Positions 13,101 through 25,300 of a stretch of 64,000 nucleotides of DNA are shown here, piece after piece. The stretch comes from Rhynchonema sp. JSB1_4. Lineage: Eukaryota > Nematoda > Chromadorea > Monhysterida > Xyalidae. The position numbers and the translations under genes are program-made. The notes below the pieces were generated by a model. It was not told where the DNA came from. It saw only the letters and a list, made by a program, of their open reading frames with translations, and ran no database searches. The stretch is taken from positions 1 through 64,000 of the forward strand of contig JASAMV010002174.1 in assembly GCA_030248065.1 (NCBI GenBank). The letters are read 5' to 3'. Numbering within the stretch: position 1 is the stretch's first letter; each line of letters begins with the position of its first letter.

Positions 13101-16100
13101 CCAGAGCTGGGCACGACGTGTGGTCACCATACCGGCCAATCCATTGACGTTCCAGGTATTATTGGCAATTTTGTGCAACTTGGGGATAGGGGCAGGTGCT
13201 GATTTGCGCCCAATGCGATGATCACTGGTTGTTGGAAGCAACAGCGTTTTCTTTCGGGTAGAGTTTGACGATGGTAGATAGTTTCACAGATGGGCATGAT
13301 AACAGCGGTGAGCAGCTGTATGGTTACCGAGCTTGGAAACAGACAACGTTTTTTTTTCACGAAAATTCCAACTTTTAATCAGATTTTATTCATCGCCGGC
13401 AACTTCAACACCGAAATCGACCTTCTCGGAATCGACGACATCACGTTCCGTGTGGCATCGGGCCAGCTGGATTACAACCAGCAGCAACTGGCACGACCGT
13501 ATACCGAACATGATAGGTTTGTAATGCACAAACCATTAATTATGAATTTTTGTTCATATTCATTGGCTGCAACTGCAAGATGTCTGCTTACTGTTGCTCT
13601 CTTTCGCTGTCGCTAATTTTTTCAAATCATCTAATTTATTTCAGCAGTTTCCCAACTGTTCTGAATGATATCTTGGTTGTTTGACAAGTTGGGTGAACAC
13701 AGTTGTCATGTCATTGATCCATCTAAAATTTCAACCCAGTTTATTCGACACCCTGATCCACCCTGTATCTTTCGCCAAGTACCATAATATCACATTGCAC
13801 CAGCCCAACCCCATACTAATTGCACGTTACAGGTCCTTATTCAGACGGACCGAGTTCCCCTTCAACAACCAACCGCCCAACTCGCCGCCACAGACCGCCC
13901 CGCGTCCTCCGGCGCAGGCCAGGCCCGCTACTTTTGAAACATCACCGAGTACTACCTGGGTCAATAGAGGGACACAGGATGCCACGTCAAATGAACTGCC
14001 CTCTCCGCTCATCGATTTCCCGCCCCTGCCCCAGGTGAGGGTTTGGGAAAATTTGGCAAAACGCCAGAATAATTGTAATATCACTTTTGTCGTTCAGGCT
14101 CCAAATCCGAACACGTTAACCAGACTTGAGTCCTCAATCCAGCAAAACTTCGTACCGACACGCCAACCTCGACCGGGGACCCGAAGACGTTCGTTATACT
14201 CTTGTAAATTTGTCACCAGTTTCATGTTTCGGTGGCGCAGTAGGTTGATCGGACGATGTTGGGTAAGGTTCGAGTCGCATCGAAAACGCGCTATTAGTAT
14301 GGTCATTGTCAAAATTGATGGCCGGATGAAAACGGAGCTGCCTTAGTAGTGTATCGGACTAATTCATAATTTTTAAGTTGCTGGTGCACTAAACTTCTCG
14401 TAACAACGGCAGATCCGATCCGATCATTTTGTAGTTTGCCACGGGCGTAGGCTTCATAGTTGATAACAGAATTCTTTTCACTTTTAGCCCCACTGGCGCC
14501 AGTCGAAGTCAACCCACCGCCACAACCGTCCAATCAAATATCGGAATCACCCGATAATCGATTACCATCAATCAATACCAATTCAATCAACGAACCAGCC
14601 GTGTTCCCAACGACCCTGCCCGATCAACGTCGTATTGGGGCATGTAGGGCTGTCAGTTGTGACTTCAGCTTGGATACTTGCAATTGGTTCGTGCGGGGTG
14701 CGCATGGAAAACGTTGTGCAACTGTTCAACCAAAAAAACAGCAATTTAGCAATCCAGATGGGCAGTGACCTTTCTACCAAGTACAGTTCGACTTGTTTTG
14801 TGTGACCACAGGCGCAACCAGCAATAATGTGAGCCACGATCAAGCTCATAGGCTAGAGTTGACACTGAATCAGCCTTAGTCATGTCACTCTTTTGTGTTG
14901 AGGGAAAGCTTGTTTGTGCCAGCAATCTTTATTGCTGCTCGATATCAATGGCGTTGTGGATCGAAACGTTTAGAAAGATCAAAAACTGGCCGAAGCGGAT
15001 CGGATTGCAGGTTTTATGTTGCAGTGTGTACATAAATGGGGTTGGTTGACTGTTGGTGAACTGGGAATAGTCAAGGCCCCAGAATCCAGTTTCTCACAGG
15101 AACCCAGTGTACCAAGCCAACTACGACTGGAAGATCTACAACACGCAGACCAGGACCCATCGTGACGGTATACCGGGCTCAGAACGCAACTCGTACTTGT
15201 ACGCCAATGGAGGCGCTCGGTATTCGTATCAGAAGGCGGCCATCTACAGCGACAAATTCATTGTTCCAATGGGAGCCTTTCTCGAGTTGTTTGTCTACTT
15301 CAGGTGAATTTGGGGTCAGACAACCAGAAAAACCGTGTTGGTGATAAACAAAAATATACACGCGGTTTTTCGAACATTTTCGAAAGTTCGTGGGCGAGTT
15401 TTTATTCTTCAGTTCGCGTGGTGTCATGCGTGTGATCAGACCTGATCTTGCGTTAACCACCAATAACTATCACTCTTGTGAAGCGTCACTGGGAGCATCA
15501 GCTGCATAAACATTGAAACTGCGACAAGTAACTAAGCACTTGCAGGTAGGGTGTCAGTACTGTGCATTCTCTTGAAATAAGTGGAATCGCTATAAATTGC
15601 TTCGTGACAGCGTGCGTAACCGAAAATTTCCGTCCTGCAATGTTCCCTGGAGCTGCACACACACACATGTGCCTGTGAATATTTTCCACATTATTTGACC
15701 AAAATGATCCTAATCATAAACACACCACACACTCTACAATCCTACAGTAATCCGACGACCGGTCGTCTGTCCATCTACCAGAACGTGGACACGAGTCTGT
15801 CCACATCCAGCAGTCCATTTGAATCCGGCAGTCTTCTCTGGCAAATGACCGGTTACGAACAATTGGGCGCAATCGGATGGACAAGAGTGCGAATCGCGCT
15901 CAGAACGTCAAGCTTTCCAATGACGGTGGGGTTAGGGTGGTGCTTGTTGGAATGAAAATAATATTGCACACTGAAGATTGGGCGGCAATCGGATATTGGG
16001 ACGAATTAGGGCTCTTCCTTTGCAGAAGGACGTTGATTTTGATACAAGATCGTTTCAAGTCCAGCGCAGTGATCATGTTTGGGAGAAATCAAACTTCGTG

Positions 16101-18499
16101 TGATCAGTCCTGTCCGGCCCATGCCTTGGTCCCCCGTGACTGTTTGCATTGGGGTTTTTTAGATGCCACTAAATTCGATCAGCCAAAAAGTGGGTTGCAC
16201 TTTGGGTGATATTTTCGAAACGGTGTAAAGGTCACTTGGGTGTAAAGGTCGGTGTAAAGCTCGGTGTGAGAAAGTTCAGTGTAAGCTTCAAACAGTGCAC
16301 GCTGAGCCAGCAGCAGACGCGCGTTTCTAAACGAAAGGTCAACTTTGACAGTCTGCTGTGCAAGTGTAAATAGTCTGTTTGCAATCTAGTTCATTTAAGC
16401 TGGTTGCAGAAACGTTTTAAAAGAATATTTTTAAGTTGCCTGACATTCCGCCTTAAGGCTATTGAGAAATTGAACATTCACTGACGGCGGTACCAAAAAA
16501 TTTGAGGCCGCTAACTGATCGCAGCACGAATTCAAAACGGCTCCGTAAAAGGTCACGAATTTTATAAATATCGTTTAAAAACGCTTGTGCAACCAGCCTA
16601 AGCAAACAATATTGCCAACAGACGATTTACACTTGCACAGCAGACTGTCAACGTTGACCTTTCGTTTAGAAACGCGCGTCTGCTGCTGGCTCAGCGTGCA
16701 CTGTTTGAAGCTTACACTGAACTTTCTCACACCGAGCTTTCCACCGACCTTTACACCCAACTGACCTTTACACCGTTTCGAAAATATCACCCTTTGGGTC
16801 TGTCTGTCTGTCTGTCTTCCTGTTTTAGTAGTATAGATTTCGTTCAATCAAGACAACACAAAATTTATGCCAACCGAAACATCGAGATTCCGTATATTTT
16901 CAGCTGATCATAATGACGGACGATCTGAGCTCGGCAGCACATTTCATCGGCATCGACAGCATCGCACTCGTGGATCTGAATGACAGAGAAATCGGATGCA
17001 GTTAGACATTAGCGGGGAATAACCTTGGAATTAAAACAAAAACATAAAAACTGCAAATCACTTAAAAGTGTACGTTTTGCCACAGCCACCGACCTGAACA
17101 CGAACGAAGCCGTTCACAACATTCCCGCGCAACGCATACAAGTGCATCGATACAAGGAGACACCACCAGCAGCGCAGTTGGTCCAGCACACATTCAATGA
17201 TCCCTATCAGGTGCTGTATTATTTTAAGGATTGACAGTTTTTTTTCCAAAAAAAGAAATCTTCTTTCAAATGTCAAAGTTTTCAGCACTCGCTCTACGGA
17301 ACTGATCATGACGAACGAGATTTATCGCACAAGCAATCGAGCCCAGAGAGACTGGCGAATCTGAGCGGACCGCGAGTGAGTGTTGATAAAAAATTTCTGC
17401 AGTGATTTCACAGTGTTTTGTAAAATTAATATTTCCTGAAAACTTCCAGATAATCCGAATCAAGCCCCTATCCCCAGTCGAGGCCGCGCTCACACCCACA
17501 GCATCAGTCCAACATCACACGGTGGTCGAAGATGGAAGTGAATCAATGCATGATCATCAAGTCAAAGTTGGTTTTTTTGGTTTTGATTCAAGCATATCTT
17601 AGCTTTCTGCTTGTATCCCCCAAGGCCTCTGACTGAAAACATAGTGGAAAATCTGTGCCTTTACAAAGAGAATTTTACCCAAGCACAACCTTTGCGGACT
17701 TTAGGAACAACTCCGGCTTTCACGCCTCCCGCAGGGGTGTGGTTCAAGTTGAAACAGTTCGTAATCCATTGGCAGTACTTTGCAATGCTGTTTTCCATTT
17801 TCTAACTTCAACCTTGTATTGTCTTAGGCCGACCTACGCCAGTCACAACTCTGGCAGAACAACGTCGACTGGAATCGTCAGGTCCAGTCAGCCCTGGTGG
17901 GTCATTATCGTGCTCTGCCTGATTGGAGCTCGGCCTCCATCGCCCCAGAAGGACCCCTGAGCAGCGTGCCCACCCAGCCTCATCCCCACTACCCCATACT
18001 CAAACCCGACAACACCTGGCGTCTGGTCGAGAACGAGACTCAAGTTAACCCTGAATCAGCAAGACCATTCCCGTTGGCCAGTCTCGAACGCCCACTGCCT
18101 GATTATCGAGGTAGTTTGAAACATCACCCGGTCTTCAACGTGCACACATTCCCGCCGCTACCAACACTGACTACAACAACATCGTCAACAACAACGACTG
18201 GTGTTGTTCAACCGCAACAACATTTATACAACACCTATGAGCAACAACAACAACAACAACAGTTGAACTTCAACACCGCTCCACCCTGGCCCGAGCCGAT
18301 ACAACCGATAGTGGCGACGGTTGGGGGCCGACCCCGCCCTTCGGTACCGCAAGCGGGTTCTCTGGCACAACTCAGTCACGATCAGAAACAACAACTTGGC
18401 CAGTTAATTATGGAATTAATGCAGGAGGATCAAAGGAGCAGACACATGCAGCAGCAACAGCAATTTGTGCCTCTGCCGTTGTTCTTCTTCAGGAGATGA
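10166..18499 (+). CDS. Secreted protein with two MAM domains and a Q-rich tail
   Basis: Predicted exons are 10166-10208, 10660-10827, 11410-11564, 13036-13155, 13383-13516, 13833-14034, 14098-14188, 14488-14697, 15117-15303, 15748-15925, 16904-17000, 17086-17210, 17286-17375, 17450-17560, about 17645-17774, and 17828-18499, giving roughly 900 residues. All junctions keep phase except the start of the penultimate exon, which I could not resolve. The start gives a short signal peptide (MSSKVLLLLLICSA). MAM domain 1 opens with CDFDANGFCNWEND in exon 2 and closes with LLGIDDITF in exon 5. MAM domain 2 opens with CDFSLDTCNW in exon 8 and closes in exon 11 with FIGIDSIALVDL. MAM domains mediate extracellular adhesion or oligomerisation. 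Between them is a proline-rich linker, and the C-terminus has a CAA/CAG glutamine stretch. No membrane anchor follows, so secretion is inferred. Weak donors (GTTCGT, GTGCGC) are used in exons 7 and 8. Confidence 0.8.
11616..12106. mobile_element. hAT-type MITE with 8-bp target duplication
   Basis: The element begins CAGGGTTGGGCAAAAAACG at 11616 and ends with its near-inverse GCCCAACCCTG at 12106. The 8-bp sequence ATTATCCT flanks both sides exactly (11608-11615 and 12107-12114). A CAGGG terminus and an 8-bp duplication are hallmarks of hAT elements. The interior is low-complexity AAAAAACG/CGTTTTTT sequence with no transposase. It sits in intron 3 of the MAM gene. Confidence 0.88.
12172..12874 (-). 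mobile_element. Non-autonomous Helitron
   Basis: Read on the minus strand, the element starts TCTATACTACTAAAACAGG at 12874 and ends at 12172 with CTAG. The end is preceded by a short hairpin (ACGGGTCCCGT), and the element sits between a host A and T. These are the Helitron rules: 5' TC, 3' CTRR, a hairpin just inside the 3' end, and A/T insertion. A TCTGTCTG repeat follows the 5' end. The interior (12290-12835) is purine-rich, with GGAAAG/AGAGAAG tandem repeats, and there is a run of 18 or more C near 12220. No Rep/helicase is encoded. It lies in intron 3 of the MAM gene, about 65 bp from the hAT-type MITE. Confidence 0.85.
16206..16837 (-). mobile_element. Foldback with a second Helitron 5' end
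   Basis: Arms at about 16206-16440 and 16575-16791 are inverted copies (GTGATATTTTCGAAACGG at the outside, TTTAGAAACGCGCGTCTGC further in), forming a hairpin of about 220 bp arms. Directly outside the right arm is CTGTCTGTCTGTCTTCC. The minus-strand terminus TCTATACTACTAAAACAGG follows and ends at 16837, the same 5' end as the Helitron at 12172-12874 with the same A flank. I could not find a matching CTAG 3' end on the left, so the left border is open. It lies in an intron of the MAM gene. Confidence 0.65.
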
Positions 18500-19343
18500 T
18501 CATTGCTATGCACCCTGTGCTCGGTATTGTTTTTTTGTTTCTATCCATTCTGTCGCCAAACTGTCGTTATTCCCGTTTTCACTTTGTGCATTTGTTCAGT
18601 CAACGCACATCAAAGCTAAAGTTGTGTTCTGCATGTGCAGATTTCATCCTTCATCCATATTGGAGTTTCGCAATTTGTTTTTCTCTTTATGATGAAGCTT
18701 TCTTCGAAGTTTTCCACTAGTTTGTCTGAAACAGTCTTCTGAGTTTAAAAATGAAAAGCTGCGATCACTTATTGAGCTTCTGCTGTTCGACACACCCGTA
18801 GTGAAATATTAATAATCGAGCCAGTTGTATAGATGCATGATTTTATGTCGGTATCAAAGTTGATGATCGGCCTTGGTCTTATCAAAAAAGTGCAGTCAGT
18901 TTCAAGCACCGAACCCAACTGATTCGACCATCAAGTTTGATGACAGGACAAGGCATAGGCATCTCTCTCATTTTTATTGACCTTTTCCATCCCTGTCGCA
19001 GCAAGATGTCGTATGTTCAAGCGCTGTTTTCTTTTCAGACCAACTTTAATATGATGAATCATTGTTGTACGACTGTAAACCGTTTTTATCATTACCTATG
19101 TATGTATCTTTCATGTTTTGCGTGTTTGGCAAGAAAGTAACGGTTTTCAAAGTGCGTCTCGTTTGTCTGGTTTCTCACCTGATCTGCTTTGTAAATAAAC
19201 AGAATCGTTTTTATGTTGAAATAAACAATGTTTACACGGTAATAACTAGTGAAACTGGCATGTACACCAGCAGAAAAAGCTTAAACCGATATTTGAAACG
19301 TTCTTGAAACATTTTCGGTGCCTGAACTTCACCAGGAAATGTC
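18500..19343. other. Intergenic region between the MAM and Ig genes
   Basis: About 840 bp with no supported gene. The two genes run in the same direction. The AATAAA-like and AT-rich stretches near 19190-19240 would suit 3' processing of the MAM gene but are not specific. Confidence 0.4.
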
Positions 19344-22300
19344 ATGAAGCCCAACCGATGGCTGCTTCACAACCTTATCCTCCAAACCACCGTGTCATTG
19401 TTGTGTGTAGCCCAAAACCCGTCAAATGAAACATCATCCAGCAGCACAGAAGAGAGCATTATTCCCATTGACCAACCCCTGATGAGTATTCGATCGCAAA
19501 TATTCACAATCGGGGATCATGGCCATCCGGGCCATGTGTTTGAGGGCGATCGAATTCAACTGCAGTGCGTTGTGCCGATGGATAAATATGCGTGAGTGAC
19601 CAGTTTTTGGTTAATTTCAGTTGCTTGCTTTACAGATCATTAGACATGCCAATGACGCTCACTATTACTTTATTGGTCACAAAAATCTTTCGTCGTCTCC
19701 AGCTTTAATGTTGAAATTGCATTTTTTGACCGAATTGTTCAAAAACCTGCACCTGAATTCGTGGTTCAAGCAGCTGATCGTACTTTGTCTATTCTACAAA
19801 TTGTTTGGCCTCCGAACGAAACAACCACAGAAAAATATCGCGAATCAATGCATTGTATGTCGTGGAACATTCCATATGGATCAAAGTTCGACGAATCAAA
19901 TTTCGAAACAACGCGCACTGCCATAAACGTTTGGGTGAGCACGGAGCGTGAACATTTTACAAATATCAAGTGCGGTTTTAGCTATAAGTCTGTGCACGCA
20001 AACCGAATTCCACCAGCGAAACTACTTTAGTTGAAATTGAAAAAATGCAAGAACATTCGCAATCGCGGCACATACATAGAAACTGTTATTAACTATTAAA
20101 AATATCGGTATAACAAAGCTGATTTCTCCGTGTCAACCGTCAACCATCGGGTAATGCGACCTTCTGTTGCGCAAAATCTGAGAAAGTAGGCTGATTGTTT
20201 AGTCGTCAACTCAATTAGCCCTAAGGCTGTGAGCAGATAAACGCGGAATGGCAGATTTCTGCATTCCGCATTCCGCGTTTATCTGCTAACCTTTGCGGAA
20301 TTCTGCATTTCTGCAAGTAAATTTATGCTTTTGGTCATGCATCTCAGTTGCTGTTTGCGTTAACACGCAACATTTTGAGGTCAGCACGCTGGAAGTTGTC
20401 ATCGTCACCCAAGCACGCACCATTCCGCAAAGGTGAGCAGATAAACGCGGTATGCGGAATGCAGAAATATGTCATTCCGCGTTTATCTGCTAACTAATTT
20501 CCGCATTCCGCGTTTATCTGCTCACAGCCTAAATGAGACCAAGAAGTGTACAGTACACGTGACATTCGACTGCCTGGACGACCAGCCTTGGCGATGTGCT
20601 TTTGAAACCCCCAGCTGTGTCTATGGGTACAGTTTGGCTCAACTGAATAGTTTTTGTCTGCTCTTTATGTTCAAAATATAAACCATGCAAAGTAATGGCA
20701 CAAACCAATGTGTCTGTTTGATAGTGACTATGGCCATGAGCGCGTACAACAACATATCGACAACGATATGCATGAGTGGTGCGGGTTCCGTGCTGTTCGG
20801 TGTTCAAAGAACCACCACGCGTAACAGCTGTTACTATCCTTCCGTCGGGTCTAGACGACAGAACGAGTTCCACCGGAATAGACATTATCGACGGGCGTTT
20901 CACATCCCCTTCGAAATGACCCAATCGGAGATTGTAGTCAGCCATCCTCAACTCTCCCTCCGGTTCGAAGTATACACACTTCACGATCGGTTCGTACAGT
21001 ACGTCGTACTCACGTTTCTGTTTAGTTTGGTTGGGACCTCCAGTAGCACTTTCAGGCGTGCCACAGCCTGCTTCATCCTGTTGGCTGCTCATACACTCTT
21101 CAACTGAGGCACCATGCCACAGGGATTGCGTCTTTCCGACTGGCACTATACGCATCGACACACTGACGGTGCGCGACTGCACTGGGTAGTCCAGTTCGGG
21201 TAGGTCGGAGTACCGTGTGCGTTCTCTGAGCGCATTCTCAAGCACATTCGGCATGGACAATATCGGGTCCTCATTCCGACACATATCGTTGTATAATCCA
21301 CAAGTCACGGGTTCGGAACCCTCTTGCAGTGGCATGCCCGGACTGTGGCGGTCTCCATATGGTAGCACTCGTATCGGCACTCGGCTATCGAGTATCTCGC
21401 CCCACTTGTCAAACAATTGACGCGTTTTGGCGGATCTCGGATCCCGTGCGCTCTCGATCTCACACAATCCGCGAACCTCGGCGAGACACCGGCCATCAAA
21501 CTCGCACAAAGGCTCATACGTCAGCGATATCGTGTTCAAATACTCCGAAATCCTGGATGCAAGCAATCGATCATGCGGTAGCTCCTCCGCATACAACCAT
21601 TTCAACAGATGGTCACTGTATCGGTGCGTGGTGAACACGATGTCAACCACTTCTTCATGCAACTGCCAAGGTTCAGCGAACTTGGGTGCATTCAACCAAT
21701 CCTCTTGCCACGATACATCATGTATCTGGTCCTCATCGAGCTCTTCCTGCGAGTACAGATCGAGCACGTTCTCTCGTGTCGACTCTGACTCAGACTGATA
21801 TCTCTCACGAATCCGCGTACGTCCGGAATCCGTATTCGAACTCACGTAACGGACCTGTCGCGCCTGTTGCGCTCGTCCGATTTCCTGCCCTTGCGACACT
21901 CGTCCAGTGTCCTGCCCTTTCACTCCCGGCTCGGTGGCCGCACAACTCTCATGCGCCTTATGCGCCCTTTCCTCTTTCGGACCCTCCGGTCCCTCATTCG
22001 CGTGGGCTTCCTGCCCTTCCTTCACACGGGCTTCCTGCCCCTCCGTTGTACGATCCTGTTTCTCCTCCACTCGGACTCCCTGTCCCTCATCCTCACGGGC
22101 CTCACGCTCCTCTCGCGCCCGCATCTCCTTCAACCATTCATCGTACAACTCCTGCGCCCGCAGCGCCTGTTGAGCACTCAAAAGCTCCGTCCGCCTGGAC
22201 CCAGCATGGAACCCCTGCGCTGCCTGCGCTTGTCCAGCTCTAATGTCCGGTCGGTACACATTTCCATCCGTCTGTCGAACATCAGCTAGCTCTGACCGCA

Positions 22301-25300
22301 CGGACCTAGCGTGGAACTCCTGCGCCGCCTGCGCCTGTCCAGCTTTCGTGTCCGGTCGGTACACGTGCCTAGCTGACTGACCCGATCGACCACAGTTGCG
22401 GTCCCCTGACTGATCGGTAGCCGCGCTCCAGCGGTCTTCGAACTGAGTGACTTTCGCATCCGACCTCCGGTCTTTCAGATGACGGTCGATGCACTCCGAA
22501 AACCCAAAAGCATGGTTCTCGATAAATGAAACATCACTGTCACTCTCATCATCATCCCAGAACTTCCACTCGGTCCCTCCGCGACCGATGGACACTCCTG
22601 ACTCGCCCGACTGACCTCTCCATCCGCCTGTCTGTTCTCCCTGCCTCGGCGGACTGCTGCGGTCATCGGCGGTTCTCGTCCGGAAACTGGCATCCGGCAT
22701 TGTCTTGTTCGACCGGGAATTGACGTCCGGGTCAATTGATGGAGAAACCGGGCATTTGCGCCCAATGCACAAATATGAACGGTGCAAATCCGACCGCTCG
22801 TACCAAACCAGCACACGCGTACAGCTTGTGGAGAAGAGCACGGAAAGAGCATGGAATTTCGGCAAGGCATATATGTACAGTATGCTTGGAACTTTAGTTA
22901 TTTTCGCTGGAACTCAAAGTAAAATTTTACGCTATTTGTGTACATTTTGCACACAAAACGTTTCTGTGTATACTAAATAGTATTGTAGGTATGGGCAATC
23001 CATCGGCACTTTTTATACACACAGCGCATGCAGCAACGCACGCCATTTTTTAAACAATATGTACACTTCGAGCGAGTGTCATACTTTGATGACCGCTTTT
23101 TAATTTATCCGGTTTTCATTTGCTGCTTGCCATAACACTTTTCTGCACTGTTGCAAAATTTGGGGATGTTTCAACGGATAACTGCAGAAAATAGATGCAT
23201 TCATTGACGGCAGTAATGCAGTATGCAGCGTGTGCGTGCGAGTGCCATGAGCTGGCGGATTGCCTATACTATGTATACGTACTGTATTACTGTGGGTATT
23301 TTTTTACCTTTCCTTGCCAGCCGCGTAACGAGCCACGAAAAGCAGAAAAACCGGAAGCAGAAAGCAATCGAGTACAAACGAAGATTTGATGAAAAACGTC
23401 CCTAATCTTCGTGCCAGGACTGTCGAAAGGCATACATAGTAGTGGAGCAACAGCAAATCGTCACCGATGTCAAACAGCTACTGTGCATGAAAGTATGATG
23501 CACGAAAATGCAACATCCCGTTTCGGAATGTTCATGGAGCAAAATTCTTGATCAAAATTGTTGTTTGCAGAGAGGTTCGTGAGAGAGTGAGAGTTGGCGG
23601 CAAAGGCCGTTCACGACATTCCACGCCATGTTGGGCGAATGAGTGCCCATGAACCATGAATCAAAACCAGGTTCTCCAGATCTCCAAAACCCCAAATCTC
23701 ACCTCTCTGACGTCCATTGAAACCAAACAGTGGAACAAAAGAGGGCTGCTGAGGCACGAGCGTCACATTTGGCGATTTCTCAATATGTTTCAGCAGGGCG
23801 ATGCAATGCAAGAGTCAACATGTCGTTAAAACATCACACCGTTCATTTATTTTCAATCACCTGTCCTTTGAACAAAATAAAACCATCCGGCACAAAATAA
23901 AGTGAACAACATCAGACCCCACAATCAGCTTTGACTGGATAATACCAATGTGTGTAACGTTCGGCTGATTAAATTTCAAAACAAATCATTTGGGCAGCAA
24001 AAGTATCGGCCGAACCCTAAAATATGTATATTAGCATATGAACATCATAACAATCGATTTTAGTTTATATGTAGTCGTGTCTTGCTTCTGTGAGACAGCT
24101 TGATGATCATATTGTGTTTCGTCGCAATGCGTGGCTTTTGCGCAGAATCTGCAAAAAATATCGGCTGGTTGTCGCAGCAATATAGGTAGTCCACACCACA
24201 ATCTGGGACAGGGAATACGGGCTCAGCGTTAGAACTTGAAACAAATAGAAAACCTCTAATGGGATAGTTACGAATAGACCAACCAGTGTTTGCCTGATTG
24301 CGACCAATGCCATGAAAGCTCGAAGCAGCACACCAATGATGAAGCGATTGCAATACCAAATCGCACCAAACGCGAAATCGTCATCGCGCGCCCATTTCAA
24401 TACAACCGGTATGTAGGCGATCATGTGACCCAAATAGGCGCACGCACGCAGCACGTGACGGCACGCGTACAGTGCGTGGAGGAGAACACGGAAAACGCGA
24501 AACATCAGATATGAAGGCAACGACCAGGTTGCACAAGCACGATTTGATTTGGCAAGCACAAGGCCTTATTTGTAGTCTAATCTGATGCGACCGTATGTAC
24601 TGTGTTGCTCACTCTGCTTAGAATGGTCTGCACAACTGCCCAACTCAAATACTGGAAGCATTGAATTCAAATCAAGAGGCCTTTCTAACGTGGGCGGTTG
24701 GAGGAGCAAACATGCATATTCAACCCAAAATTTTTAACGCCCCATCGTGCGCTACCTTTGTGTGCCAGCGACGTAACGAGCTAGAAAAAGCGCGAATATC
24801 GGAAGCAACAGCACTCGAGAACAAATATTGATTTGATGAAAGACGGCGGGCGTTCGGTCAGACCAGGACAGCCGAAAGTACCAGAAGAGCAAGTGAATTT
24901 CATCGCTTGTGGAATGCAGCTCCTGCATGTGGACAAAATAATATGTCAATTCTCCGTGAATGGGCGTTTGAGTCATAAAGGACCATACTATTCAAGCAAG
25001 TCTACTTTACACGAGGAGAGCCGCTCGGGGCCGGAGCTACAAAGCATTAATTGGAGGTTAACGGCAGGCATATTGGGAACAAACTGCTGTTCAGTGTATG
25101 GACAGGTTCACTATATAGAGGTTCACTACAGAGAGAGTCGACTGCACTGGGTTCCCATCACATGCAAGTCAGTAGGCACAGCTGCAACTGATTTCAAAGA
25201 TTCACAAATCTCACCTCTCTGAAGTCCATCACAACTATACAGTGGAACAAAAGCGCATTGTTGACATGAGTGGAACACATTAGGTATTGTTGAAGTTCTC

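Noticed and set aside
20529..20532. Idea that the TAA-flanked MITE truncated the 778-codon frame
   Set aside because: Removing the element and one TAA copy still leaves TAG in frame, because the base beyond the duplication is the same on both sides.
20685..22289. Several plus-strand frames opposite the 778-codon frame
   Set aside because: They overlap it on the other strand and are explained as shadows of its biased codon use.
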